A model generated the notes under the pieces. It ran no database searches and was not told the origin of the DNA. It saw only the letters and a list, made by a program, of their open reading frames with translations. The position numbers were made by a program, and so were the translations under genes. Shown piece after piece: positions 14,496-22,984 of a DNA stretch of 36,115 nt; the first letter of the stretch is position 1; the number at the start of each line of letters is the position of its first letter. The DNA is from an uncultured Phascolarctobacterium sp. (lineage in GTDB: Bacteria > Bacillota > Negativicutes > Acidaminococcales > Acidaminococcaceae): contig NZ_CALDXR010000052.1 in assembly GCF_937920985.1 (NCBI RefSeq), positions 1 through 36,115 on the forward strand. Reading direction: 5' to 3'.

Positions 14496-17400
14496 TTGAT
14501 CGACGTAAATAATTTTGTGTCTATGCGTATCGGTTTGGCCTCTCCTGACCAGATTAGAGCCTGGTCTTACGGTGAGGTAAAAAAACCCGAAACCATCAAT
14601 TATAGAACCCTGAAGCCGGAACGAGATGGCCTGTTCTGCGAAAGAATCTTTGGCCCTACTAAGGATTGGGAGTGTCATTGCGGCAAATATAAACGCATCC
14701 GTTATAAGGGTATTGTCTGCGATAAGTGCGGCGTTGAAGTAACCCGCAGCAAGGTTCGTCGTGACCGTATGGGCCACATCGAGCTGGCTGCGCCGGTTTC
14801 CCACATCTGGTACTTCAAGGGTATCCCCAGCCGTATGGGCCTGATGCTGGACATTTCCCCGAAAAGCCTGGAGCAGGTTCTGTATTTTGCTAAATTCATC
14901 GTTCTTGATCCGGGTGAAGGCACTGACTTAGTTAAAGGTCAGTTGCTGACTGAGCCTGAGTATATGGAAAAGCGCGACAAATATCCTGAAGCAGGTATCC
15001 GTGTAGGCATGGGTGCACAGGCTATTAAAGAGCTGCTGCAAGCTATTGATCTGGAAGCTTTGACAGAGCAATTGCGCCATGATATGAAGGAGCTGAGCGG
15101 TCAGCGCCGTGTACGTGCTATCCGTCGTCTGGAGGTTGCTGAAGCCTTCCTGAAATCCGGCAACCGTCCTGAATGGATGATTATGGATGTAGTACCGGTT
15201 ATTCCGCCTGAGCTGCGCCCGATGGTACAGCTGGACGGTGGCCGTTTCGCTACCTCTGATTTGAATGATTTATATCGCCGCGTTATTAACCGTAACAACC
15301 GTTTGAACCGCTTGCTGGAGCTGCATGCGCCTGATATCATTGTCCGCAATGAAAAACGTATGCTGCAGGAAGCAGTAGATGCTTTGATCGACAATGGTCG
15401 TCGCGGCCGTCCGGTTACCGGTCCTGGCAACCGCCCGCTGAAATCCTTGTCCGATATGCTCAAAGGTAAACAGGGCCGTTTCCGTCAGAACCTGTTAGGT
15501 AAACGTGTTGACTATTCCGGCCGTTCCGTAATCGTAGTAGGTCCTGAGCTGAAAATGCATCAGTGCGGCCTGCCGAAGGAAATGGCTTTGGAGCTGTTCA
15601 AACCCTTTGTTATGAAGCGTTTGGTAAACAGCGGTGAAGCAAGCAATATCAAGAGCGCTAAGCGCATGGTAGAGCGTGCTACCAATGCAGTATGGGACGT
15701 TCTGGAAGAGGTAATCAAGGAGCATCCGGTACTGCTGAACCGTGCACCGACTCTGCACAGACTGGGTATTCAGGCATTCGAGCCTATCCTGTCTGAAGGC
15801 CGTGCTATTAAGCTGCATCCTCTGGTATGTACCGCTTATAACGCCGACTTCGACGGTGACCAGATGGCTGTCCATCTGCCGCTTTCCGTTGAGGCTCAGG
15901 CTGAAGCACGTATGCTGATGATGTCTGTAAACAATATCCTGGCACCGAAGGATGGCAAGCCTGTTGCTGTTCCTACCCAGGATATGGTTTTGGGCTCCTA
16001 TTATCTGACTATCGTCAAGACCAACAAGGATGATCCGAACATCAAGGGTGAAGGCAACCGCTATAGCAGCGTGGACGAGGCTCAACTGGCTTACTTCCAC
16101 CAGGCTGTAGATCTGCAGGCAACCATTGAGGTTTATATTCCTAATAGCGAAATCTATGACGAAGAAAAGGGTGCAGCCGTTGGTGAAAGCGGTGTATCCC
16201 TGGTAGTTACAACTGTTGGTAACACTATTTTCAATGGCGAGCTGCCTCTGGAAATGCGTTACTATCATAAAGAAAAAGATCAGGTTGTTGAAAAGCATCT
16301 TGATGCTGAAGGCAACGTTGTTGAAGAAACCGTTGAGGTTGAACGTTGGCACCTTGGCAAGCTGATTGACAAAAAAGAATTGGGCAAACTCGTTGCTAAA
16401 GCTCATAAGCTGTACGGCAACCTGCGTACTGCCGAGATTCTGGATATTGTTAAAAAGATGGGTTACGATAATGCTTGTAAGTCCGGTATTTCTATCGCAA
16501 CCTCTGATATTCAGATTCCTGCTGAAAAAGAAGTTATTCTGGAAGCAACAGAGCATGAGGTTGATAAGGTTGAGCGTCTCTTCCGTCGTGGCTTGATGAG
16601 TGATGACGAACGTTATCGTAAGGTAATCGACCTTTGGAATGATGCAACCGATAAAGTTACCGAAAAGCTGATGAAATCCACCATGAACAAGTTCAATCCT
16701 GTTTCCATGATGGCTGATTCTGGTGCCCGCGGTAACAAACAGCAGATTCGTCAGCTGGCTGGTATGCGTGGTTTGATGGCCGATCCTTCCGGTCGTATCA
16801 TTGACCGTCCTATCAAATCCAACTTCCGTGAAGGCCTGACCATTTTGGAATACTTCATTTCTTCTCATGGTGCTCGTAAAGGCTTGGCCGATACCGCACT
16901 GCGTACCGCTGACTCCGGTTACCTGACTCGTCGTCTGGTTGACGTTGCCCAGGACGTAATCGTACGTGAGGATGATTGCGATATTGTAGGTATGAACCTG
17001 GTTAAGGAACGCAGCCGTCTGAGCAAAGCAGTTCTTGGTGCAAGCCAGAACAAAATTCGCGAAAAGGTTATGGGCCGCACCCTGGCTTCCGGCGTACTTG
17101 ACGCAGAAGGCAACCTGATTGCAGAAGCAGATACCAACATCACTGAAGAGCTTTTCGCTAAACTCAATGATGCTAAGATTGAAGAGATTAATCTATATTC
17201 TGACGAAGATATGAATGGTGAGGATATTGAAACTGTCCGCATCAACATCAGCGACACCTTTGCACATAATGTGCTGAAGGAAGCTATGATGCATAACTTC
17301 AACAATAAAGAGGTAGCAGCTGATATTGTTAACGGTGCAGGTGAAGTGCTGGCACATACCGGCGACACCATGACCGAGGACATTATCAACGCTATTCTGG

Positions 17401-18611
17401 CTGACGGTACTGTTAAGGAAATGCGTATCCGCAACAACGAAATTGCCGGCATTGAGGTTGAGGCAATTACCGAAGGCAAGAAAGAGAAAACTATCATTGA
17501 AACATTGCATGACCGTATCATTGGCCGTAACCTGGCTGAGGATATTTTGGATGAAAATGGTGAAATTCTCTATCATATCAATGAATATGTTACTGAGCCT
17601 ATGGCAGAACACATCTGCCAGCTGCGTGAAAAGGTTAAGATCCGCAGCGTACTGACCTGTAAGGCTAAATTCGGCGTTTGCCGTAAGTGCTATGGTCGCA
17701 ACCTGGCAACCGGCAAGAACGTTGATGTAGGTGAGGCAGTCGGCACTATCGCTGCACAGTCCATCGGTGAACCTGGTACCCAGCTGACCATGCGTACCTT
17801 CCATACCGGCGGCGTTGCAGGTGCTGATGATATTACCCAAGGTCTGCCGCGTGTCGAGGAACTGTTCGAAGCACGTAAGCCGAAGCATCCTGGCATTCTG
17901 TCCGAAGTTTCCGGTCACGTACATATTACCCAGGAAGGCAACAGCCGCAAGGTAACCGTAATGGCGCTGGATGGCGAAAACCAGGAATACCAGATTCCTT
18001 ATGGCGCTAAGCTGTCTGTTGTTGAGGGCGAAGAAATCGCTAAGGGCGACCGCCTGACTGAAGGTTCTCTTAACCCGCATGACGTACTGCGTATCAGCGG
18101 CGTGAAGGCTACTCAGAACTATCTGGTATCTCAGGTAGTAGGCGTTTATAAGTCTCAGGGCGTAGATATCAACAGTAAGCACATCGAGGTTATGGTTCGT
18201 CAGATGATGCGTAAAATCCGCATCGAGGAATCCGGTGACACCACAATGCTGCCGGGTGAAGACGTTGATGTGGCAGAATTTGAAGAGCAGAATACCGAGA
18301 TGCTGGAAGCAGGCAAGGCTCCTGCAGAAGGCCGTGCTATCCTGCTTGGTATCACCAAAGCTTCTTTGGCTACCGACTCCTTCCTGTCTGCTGCTTCCTT
18401 CCAGGAAACCACCCGCGTGCTCACCGATGCCGCTATCAAGGGCAAGGTTGACCCGCTGCTGGGCCTGAAAGAAAACGTTATCATCGGTAAGCTGATTCCG
18501 GCAGGTACCGGTATGAGCCGTTATCGTGATATCAAAGTTAAATATAATGTTCCGATGCCCGAAGTTGCAACTGCTGAAACCGCAGCAGAAGAAACTCCCG
18601 ATAAGGAATAA
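14496..18611 (+). CDS. rpoC: DNA-directed RNA polymerase subunit beta'
   Basis: A 1371-residue beta' subunit, the catalytic clamp of RNA polymerase. It starts at TTG, giving MIDVNNF, the same start as B. subtilis RpoC, with GGGAG ten bases upstream. C60, C62, C75 and C78 form the N-terminal zinc site. NADFDGD at 449-455 carries the three aspartates that bind the catalytic magnesium. The bridge helix region (GARKGLADTALRTADSGYL) and trigger-loop region (TMRTFHTGGVAG) are intact, as is the second zinc site (CKAKFGVCRKCYGRNL). It is about 170 residues longer than B. subtilis RpoC, chiefly through an apparent triplication at about residues 855-1053. Confidence 0.98.
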   Translation: MIDVNNFVSMRIGLASPDQIRAWSYGEVKKPETINYRTLKPERDGLFCERIFGPTKDWECHCGKYKRIRYKGIVCDKCGVEVTRSKVRRDRMGHIELAAPVSHIWYFKGIPSRMGLMLDISPKSLEQVLYFAKFIVLDPGEGTDLVKGQLLTEPEYMEKRDKYPEAGIRVGMGAQAIKELLQAIDLEALTEQLRHDMKELSGQRRVRAIRRLEVAEAFLKSGNRPEWMIMDVVPVIPPELRPMVQLDGGRFATSDLNDLYRRVINRNNRLNRLLELHAPDIIVRNEKRMLQEAVDALIDNGRRGRPVTGPGNRPLKSLSDMLKGKQGRFRQNLLGKRVDYSGRSVIVVGPELKMHQCGLPKEMALELFKPFVMKRLVNSGEASNIKSAKRMVERATNAVWDVLEEVIKEHPVLLNRAPTLHRLGIQAFEPILSEGRAIKLHPLVCTAYNADFDGDQMAVHLPLSVEAQAEARMLMMSVNNILAPKDGKPVAVPTQDMVLGSYYLTIVKTNKDDPNIKGEGNRYSSVDEAQLAYFHQAVDLQATIEVYIPNSEIYDEEKGAAVGESGVSLVVTTVGNTIFNGELPLEMRYYHKEKDQVVEKHLDAEGNVVEETVEVERWHLGKLIDKKELGKLVAKAHKLYGNLRTAEILDIVKKMGYDNACKSGISIATSDIQIPAEKEVILEATEHEVDKVERLFRRGLMSDDERYRKVIDLWNDATDKVTEKLMKSTMNKFNPVSMMADSGARGNKQQIRQLAGMRGLMADPSGRIIDRPIKSNFREGLTILEYFISSHGARKGLADTALRTADSGYLTRRLVDVAQDVIVREDDCDIVGMNLVKERSRLSKAVLGASQNKIREKVMGRTLASGVLDAEGNLIAEADTNITEELFAKLNDAKIEEINLYSDEDMNGEDIETVRINISDTFAHNVLKEAMMHNFNNKEVAADIVNGAGEVLAHTGDTMTEDIINAILADGTVKEMRIRNNEIAGIEVEAITEGKKEKTIIETLHDRIIGRNLAEDILDENGEILYHINEYVTEPMAEHICQLREKVKIRSVLTCKAKFGVCRKCYGRNLATGKNVDVGEAVGTIAAQSIGEPGTQLTMRTFHTGGVAGADDITQGLPRVEELFEARKPKHPGILSEVSGHVHITQEGNSRKVTVMALDGENQEYQIPYGAKLSVVEGEEIAKGDRLTEGSLNPHDVLRISGVKATQNYLVSQVVGVYKSQGVDINSKHIEVMVRQMMRKIRIEESGDTTMLPGEDVDVAEFEEQNTEMLEAGKAPAEGRAILLGITKASLATDSFLSAASFQETTRVLTDAAIKGKVDPLLGLKENVIIGKLIPAGTGMSRYRDIKVKYNVPMPEVATAETAAEETPDKE

Positions 18612-18624
18612 CGTATAAGCAAGC

Positions 18625-18657
18625 GCGCCTCAAAGCCTTAAGCTCTGAGGCGCTTTG
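18625..18657 (+). terminator. Probable terminator after rpoC
   Basis: GCGCCTCA (18625-18632) pairs with TGAGGCGC (18646-18653), followed by a poor T-run (TTTGCTCTCT). Read-through into the next gene is likely to be partial rather than absent. Confidence 0.65.
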
Positions 18658-18678
18658 CTCTCTAAGGAGAACGAATTT

Positions 18679-19071
18679 ATGCTGATAAAAAAATTCCCTG
18701 TTCCCTGCCGCGTGGATTATGTTCCTTCTCCCTATGAGCCGGATGAGGACGGTGTGCAGGATGTCGGCTATTATAACGGCAAGCTGAGCGACGGCCGTGC
18801 CTATCGTCTGGAATGCTGGCGTATGGACGATATGCTGATGCTGACGGTGATGTTTTCCGACCGCTGCCTTGAGGGCTACAGACGTGAGGATATGGCACTT
18901 TTGCTGGAGCTGGAAGATATCGTATGCTATACAGGTACCAACCGTAAGCTGCAGGCTACACGCACGGAGGATGACCGTGGACAGACTGTATGGGCCATTA
19001 ATATTATGCTGGCTAATAAAAAAGGCACCTATGCGGAAATTGTGCCGTCATTGAACAGATATATCATGTAA
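18679..19071 (+). CDS. Uncharacterised 130-residue protein
   Basis: I do not recognise this protein. It starts at ATG 18679, with AAGGAG at 18664-18669 and nine bases of spacing, and begins MLIKKFPVPCRVDYVPSPY. It is acidic, has no signal peptide or membrane segment, and reads as a small alternating-strand domain (YRLECWRMDDMLMLTVMFSD). Cysteines occur at 10, 46, 62 and 83, without a clear metal-site spacing. It lies between the weak rpoC terminator and a strong terminator, with codon use like its neighbours, so it is very likely a real gene. Co-expression with rpoBC by read-through is possible. Confidence 0.78.
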   Translation: MLIKKFPVPCRVDYVPSPYEPDEDGVQDVGYYNGKLSDGRAYRLECWRMDDMLMLTVMFSDRCLEGYRREDMALLLELEDIVCYTGTNRKLQATRTEDDRGQTVWAINIMLANKKGTYAEIVPSLNRYIM

Positions 19072-19074
19072 GAC

Positions 19075-19112
19075 AATCGCTGCTGAAGGCAAAGCTTCGG
19101 CAGCGATTTTTT
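19075..19112 (+). terminator. Intrinsic terminator
   Basis: AATCGCTGC (19075-19083) pairs with GCAGCGATT (19100-19108); five further inner pairs, one of them T-G, lead to a 6-base loop. Six T residues follow. Confidence 0.93.
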
Positions 19113-19179
19113 CAGTTAAAATTAATTTTACATGCCTATACTGCATTGTGATACAATAGCAGTAATGGAGGCGATAACA

Positions 19180-19845
19180 ATGAAAATTTTATTAGCTGAG
19201 GATGATATAAATTTAGGCAAGCTTTTAAGCATGCTGTTGAAAAAGCAAAATATAACTGTGAACTGGGTGCAGGATGGCGAGGCTGCCTACGATGCTGTGT
19301 ATGCCGACGGCTATGATGTGCTGGTATTGGACTGGATGATGCCGCTTTTGAGCGGTCTTGATCTGTGCAAGCGTCTGCGTGAGGAGGAGTATCAGGGAAA
19401 AATATTGCTGCTGACGGCCAAGGATACGTTGGCGGATAAGGTACAAGGCTTAAACAGCGGTGCCGATGACTATCTGGTAAAGCCTTTCGAGCTGGAGGAG
19501 CTGGTGGCGCGTTTGAATGCCCTTTGCCGCCGCCAGGGACAGTACAGCGCGGAAAAGCTGAAGTACGGCGCTTATACGTTGGAAATCTCTACCTATTGTC
19601 TGGCATACGGCGAGCGTCGTGTAGAGCTGCGTCCGCGTGAATTTAAGCTGCTGGAGCTGCTTTTGCGCAACCGGGGGCAGGTTATGCCGCGTGCGATGCT
19701 GCAGGACCGTATCTGGGGCATTGACAGCGATGTGACGGAGAACAATCTTGATGTGCATATCCGTCTGCTGCGTAAAAAAATTATGGAGCTGAACGGAGAA
19801 GAACTGATTAAAACGATGCGGGGCGTGGGCTATTATGTGGAATAA
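19180..19845 (+). CDS. OmpR/PhoB-family response regulator
   Basis: A 221-residue response regulator. The receiver domain (1-115) has the acidic pair D8/D9, phospho-acceptor D51 (VLDWMMP), T79 and K101 (VKPF). The winged-helix DNA-binding domain (about 125-221) has the ELRPREFKLLELLLRNRGQV and RGVGYYVE signatures. ATG 19180 is chosen since GGAGG at 19167-19171 fits it; the in-frame ATG at 19132 lies near the promoter. A TACAAT at 19152-19157, with TTTACA 19 bases before, may be the promoter. The partner kinase gene overlaps its 3' end by 11 bases. The nearest likely target is the ArnT-like gene downstream, as in PmrAB systems. Confidence 0.95.
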   Translation: MKILLAEDDINLGKLLSMLLKKQNITVNWVQDGEAAYDAVYADGYDVLVLDWMMPLLSGLDLCKRLREEEYQGKILLLTAKDTLADKVQGLNSGADDYLVKPFELEELVARLNALCRRQGQYSAEKLKYGAYTLEISTYCLAYGERRVELRPREFKLLELLLRNRGQVMPRAMLQDRIWGIDSDVTENNLDVHIRLLRKKIMELNGEELIKTMRGVGYYVE

Positions 19846-21118
19846 GCCTTTTGAAAAGCTACGCCGGCGCATGACCTGCTTATATGCAGCCATCTTCGGT
19901 GCTTTGATTTTGGTTATTGTGGCTGCGGCCTACACCTTTATCTGGTGGGAAATACTGGCGCACGAAAAGGAAAACCTTGTAGCGCAGATTTACCATGAGG
20001 GCGAAGAATGGATAGAGTCGGAGGAGGCTCCCTGCTCTGAAGCAGCTATCCGCAGCGGCAAGATGCTCGCATACTTTGTGGATGCAGATGGCTCGAAGGT
20101 AATTTTAAACCAGCTTGGAACAAGTGGGGCGGGGCAGGCGCTGATGAGTCATAAAAATGATTGGCCGAAGGAGCTGAATACATCGCGTCTTTTGCGGATG
20201 CATGGCGCAAACGGTGAGCGTTATCGTTATCTGGCTGCAGTTGCTCCTGTTATTGACGGTGATAAGCAGGTTGGCAGGTTGTATATGTTCAAGAATATGG
20301 AATTTTATTATCATGCAGCCTATAAAACACTGTTTTTGCTTTTGTGTATGGCGCTGGTGCTGTATTTTGCCGCCTGCTATTTCGGTTATTGGCTGGCAGG
20401 ACGCAATATCCGTCCTATAAGCAACATGTACGCTAAGCAGCAGCAGTTTACAGCGGATGCTTCGCATGAAATGCGCACGCCGCTTGCCGTTATGAAGCTG
20501 GCTGTGCAGGGACTGCAGGAGGATGAGGACAGCAGGCTGAGTGATTTTGCCAAAGAGTCGGTAGATATGCTGCAAAGCGAGTCGGAAAGACTTAGCCGTC
20601 TTACGGAAAATCTTATGACATTGGCGCGCAGCGATGAGGATTTTCTTCCCGTGTATACGGAGCAGGTGAATATTACGGCGCTGTGCAAAAAGGTTGCATC
20701 GCAGATGTCGCTTTTGGCAACGGACAAAAAGCTGCAGCTCAAGCAGGAAATCCAGGATAATCTGGTAATGCAGGGTGATGAAATGGCTTTATCACGCTTG
20801 CTGATTATACTTTTGGATAATGCTATGAAGTATTCGCCGCAGCAGACGACAATCACTCTGCGTGCCGCTAAGGTAAAAACGCATCTTGTACTGGAGGTAC
20901 GCGACGAAGGCTGTGGCATCAGTGACGAGGATAAGCAGAAGATTTTTGACCGCTTCTTCCGCGTGGATAAGGCGCGCAGCCGCAGTCAGGGTGGCCTGGG
21001 CTTAGGCTTATCGCTGGCTTTGGCGATTGTGCGTCAGCATGGCGGTAGCATTAAGGTTCTTGATAATATGCCGCAGGGAACTGTTATGTATGTACAATTA
21101 CCGACGGATGCAAAGTAA
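19835..21118 (+). CDS. Sensor histidine kinase
   Basis: A 427-residue membrane sensor kinase. Two transmembrane helices (about 15-37 and 165-188) flank a periplasmic/extracytoplasmic domain of about 125 residues. No clear HAMP domain is seen; the dimerisation helix follows closely. The H-box is TADASHEMRTPL with H211. The ATPase domain has the N-box (LLDNAMKYS), G1 (DEGCGIS), F-box (IFDRFFRVDKA) and G2 (GGLGLGLSL). The gene overlaps the regulator gene by 11 bases, so the two are co-translated. The sensed signal is unknown; the neighbouring lipid A-type transferase suggests envelope stress or cationic peptides, which is inference. Confidence 0.95.
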   Translation: MWNKPFEKLRRRMTCLYAAIFGALILVIVAAAYTFIWWEILAHEKENLVAQIYHEGEEWIESEEAPCSEAAIRSGKMLAYFVDADGSKVILNQLGTSGAGQALMSHKNDWPKELNTSRLLRMHGANGERYRYLAAVAPVIDGDKQVGRLYMFKNMEFYYHAAYKTLFLLLCMALVLYFAACYFGYWLAGRNIRPISNMYAKQQQFTADASHEMRTPLAVMKLAVQGLQEDEDSRLSDFAKESVDMLQSESERLSRLTENLMTLARSDEDFLPVYTEQVNITALCKKVASQMSLLATDKKLQLKQEIQDNLVMQGDEMALSRLLIILLDNAMKYSPQQTTITLRAAKVKTHLVLEVRDEGCGISDEDKQKIFDRFFRVDKARSRSQGGLGLGLSLALAIVRQHGGSIKVLDNMPQGTVMYVQLPTDAK

Positions 21119-21158
21119 TTTTTAGGCTTTCTTGCAAGCTGAAATTAAGATGAATACC

Positions 21159-21208
21159 CCTTTCAGTAATCGTTAAGCAGGAGCATTTATACTGTGCTTA
21201 ATGAAAGG
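21159..21208 (+). promoter_or_regulatory. Inverted repeat with embedded -10 before the ArnT-like gene
   Basis: CCTTTCA (21159-21165) and TTAAGCA (21173-21179) are mirrored exactly by TGCTTAA (21195-21201) and TGAAAGG (21202-21208), the left pair being split by seven extra bases. TATACT (21188-21193) lies in the centre without a good -35, as expected for an activator-dependent promoter. The TTAAG/CTTAA cores recall PmrA-type half-sites. A TTGACA at 21213 has no -10. Confidence 0.5.
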
Positions 21209-21246
21209 CAGGTTGACAATACTCTGCTGCTGAAGGGGGATTTTTT

Positions 21247-22836
21247 ATGCCACGAAAATATTGGTTGCTGCTTTTTGCAGCTGCCGCAGTATTGCTGTTT
21301 GCGGGCAATGGTAGCCTGCTGGTTACAGACAGCGTTGAATCTAATTACGCTTTGACGGCGAAGGAAATGGTGCTGAGCGGCGATTGGCTTTCACCGCAGA
21401 TTTATGGTCATTATTGGTATGATAAGCCGATTTTCTTTTATTGGCTGACGGCGTTGGCCTATAAAATGTTTGGCTTTACGGAATTTGCCTCGCGTTTTTT
21501 CCCGGCATTGTTCGGTTTTGGCAGCGTAGCATTGCTGGCGTGGGGCGCCAGCAAGCTGGAAAATGCGCGCAGCGGCTTTTTCAGTGCGTTGGTGCTGCTG
21601 AGCAGTGTGGAATTTTTCCTTATCAGCAAGTCCGTGATTACGGATGCTGTATTGTTCTTTTTCTTCAGTGCGACGCTGCTGTTTTTCTACCTTGGCTATC
21701 GTGACGGCAGGGCGCGCTATTGGTATATTATGTATGCTGCAGCAGGCTTTGCGGTTTTGACCAAGGGCCCGATTGGCGTGCTGCTGCCGGGATTGATTAT
21801 TACGTTATTCCTGTTGTGGCAGCGTGATTGGCGCGTACTGAAGCGCATGCATCTTGTAAGCGGCACTCTGCTGTGTGCGGCGGTTGCCGTGCCTTGGTAT
21901 GCTGTTATGTACAGCTTGCACGGCAGTGATTTCATCAATACCTTCTTCGGCACGCACAATTTCCTGCGCGCAACGGTATCGGAGCATCCTCGTGATGATG
22001 TGTTTTATTATTATACGCTGGTGAATCTGCTGGCGCTGTTTCCGTGGAGCGGACTTATTCCCTGGGCTGCCTATAAATGGTGGCGGCAGGGACACCGCAA
22101 GCTGGGTGAGCAGCAAAAATTCTTACTGTTGTGGGCGTTAGTTGTTTTCGTTTTCTTTCAATGCATGGCAACGAAATATATTACTTATACCTATCCGCTG
22201 CTCTTTCCGGCCAGCCTTTTGCTGGGAAGCATGCTGGCAAAATATACAGACTGTGTGAACGGCGGCTATATGTATTTTGTCGGCGGAGGCTTTGGCCTGC
22301 TGCTTGTGGGAGCATGGTTTGCGGTAAGTCAGCAGCTGATAGCATCTGAGCTGCTGTTCTTGCTGCCGTTGGCGTTGATTATTTGCGTGATGCTGGATTA
22401 TATCTTGCGATTGGTGACAAGTGAGCGTGCCTGCAGTATTGCAACAATGTCGGTAGTATTTTATATTGCGCTTATTTTCAGCATTGCTGTGCCGTTCAGT
22501 GAGCAGCGCAGTGCGAAGGACTTAGGGGAGATGCTGGCGGCGCAGGATGTGCAGGAGGTTGGCTTATATGGCAAATATCCTACTTCCGCAGTTTTTTACA
22601 GCAGCAGTAAAATTGTCAAGCTGATGCATGAGCGTGAGGTTGCAGGCTATGTTCCCAAGGATTTTTCCTGGACTGGCAAGAATGTCATGCCTTACGCAAC
22701 GCTGGAGCAGAATCCGTATCGTATTGTTGTGGTTACGCCAAAAAGCTATGATAGATTTATTGCTCAGCAGAATAAAAAATGGCAGGTTATTGATGCTGAC
22801 AACAGCTGGATTATGCTGAGGGTGCAAAAAGGCTGA
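21247..22836 (+). CDS. ArnT-like family 39/83 glycosyltransferase
   Basis: A 529-residue polytopic membrane protein of the dolichyl-phosphate-mannose mannosyltransferase (PMT)/ArnT superfamily. These enzymes move a sugar from an undecaprenyl-phosphate carrier to lipid A, protein or a glycan outside the membrane. The N-terminal loop has the family pattern (DSVESNYALTAKEM, GDWLSPQIYG, YDKPIFFYWLTALAY). About ten to twelve hydrophobic helices follow, then a soluble C-terminal domain from about residue 415. The strong match to the GDW..P...G..Y..KP..YWL pattern favours lipid A modification with 4-amino-arabinose or a related sugar. The two-component genes just upstream reproduce the PmrAB-arnT logic. 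No arnBC-type sugar genes are in the window. Confidence 0.82.
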   Translation: MPRKYWLLLFAAAAVLLFAGNGSLLVTDSVESNYALTAKEMVLSGDWLSPQIYGHYWYDKPIFFYWLTALAYKMFGFTEFASRFFPALFGFGSVALLAWGASKLENARSGFFSALVLLSSVEFFLISKSVITDAVLFFFFSATLLFFYLGYRDGRARYWYIMYAAAGFAVLTKGPIGVLLPGLIITLFLLWQRDWRVLKRMHLVSGTLLCAAVAVPWYAVMYSLHGSDFINTFFGTHNFLRATVSEHPRDDVFYYYTLVNLLALFPWSGLIPWAAYKWWRQGHRKLGEQQKFLLLWALVVFVFFQCMATKYITYTYPLLFPASLLLGSMLAKYTDCVNGGYMYFVGGGFGLLLVGAWFAVSQQLIASELLFLLPLALIICVMLDYILRLVTSERACSIATMSVVFYIALIFSIAVPFSEQRSAKDLGEMLAAQDVQEVGLYGKYPTSAVFYSSSKIVKLMHEREVAGYVPKDFSWTGKNVMPYATLEQNPYRIVVVTPKSYDRFIAQQNKKWQVIDADNSWIMLRVQKG

Positions 22837-22855
22837 GCTGATAAGTATCTCGATA

Positions 22856-22890
22856 AAAAGTGCCTGTGACATGGTGTTGCAGGCACTTTT
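22856..22890 (+). terminator. Intrinsic terminator after the ArnT-like gene
   Basis: AAAAGTGCCTG (22856-22866) pairs perfectly with CAGGCACTTTT (22880-22890). The A-run and T-run on the two sides could make it work in both directions. Confidence 0.9.
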
Positions 22891-22896
22891 ATTAAT

Positions 22897-22952
22897 TTGA
22901 CAGTTCTTTGGAAAATTAAAGTATAATTAAGTTCAAGATATTATGCTATAAT
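22897..22952 (+). promoter_or_regulatory. Promoter region of the MFS permease gene
   Basis: TTGACA (22897-22902) with TATAAT (22922-22927) at a long 19-base spacing, and a second, extended -10 TGC-TATAAT (22944-22952) nearer the gene. Either could drive transcription. Confidence 0.55.
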
Positions 22953-22984
22953 AATAAGGTATTCATTAAACAGGAGGCGTAAGC

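Noticed and set aside
15495..16868. A 457-codon open frame on the minus strand inside rpoC
   Set aside because: Same reason: a shadow of rpoC with no ribosome site, no promoter and no recognisable domain.
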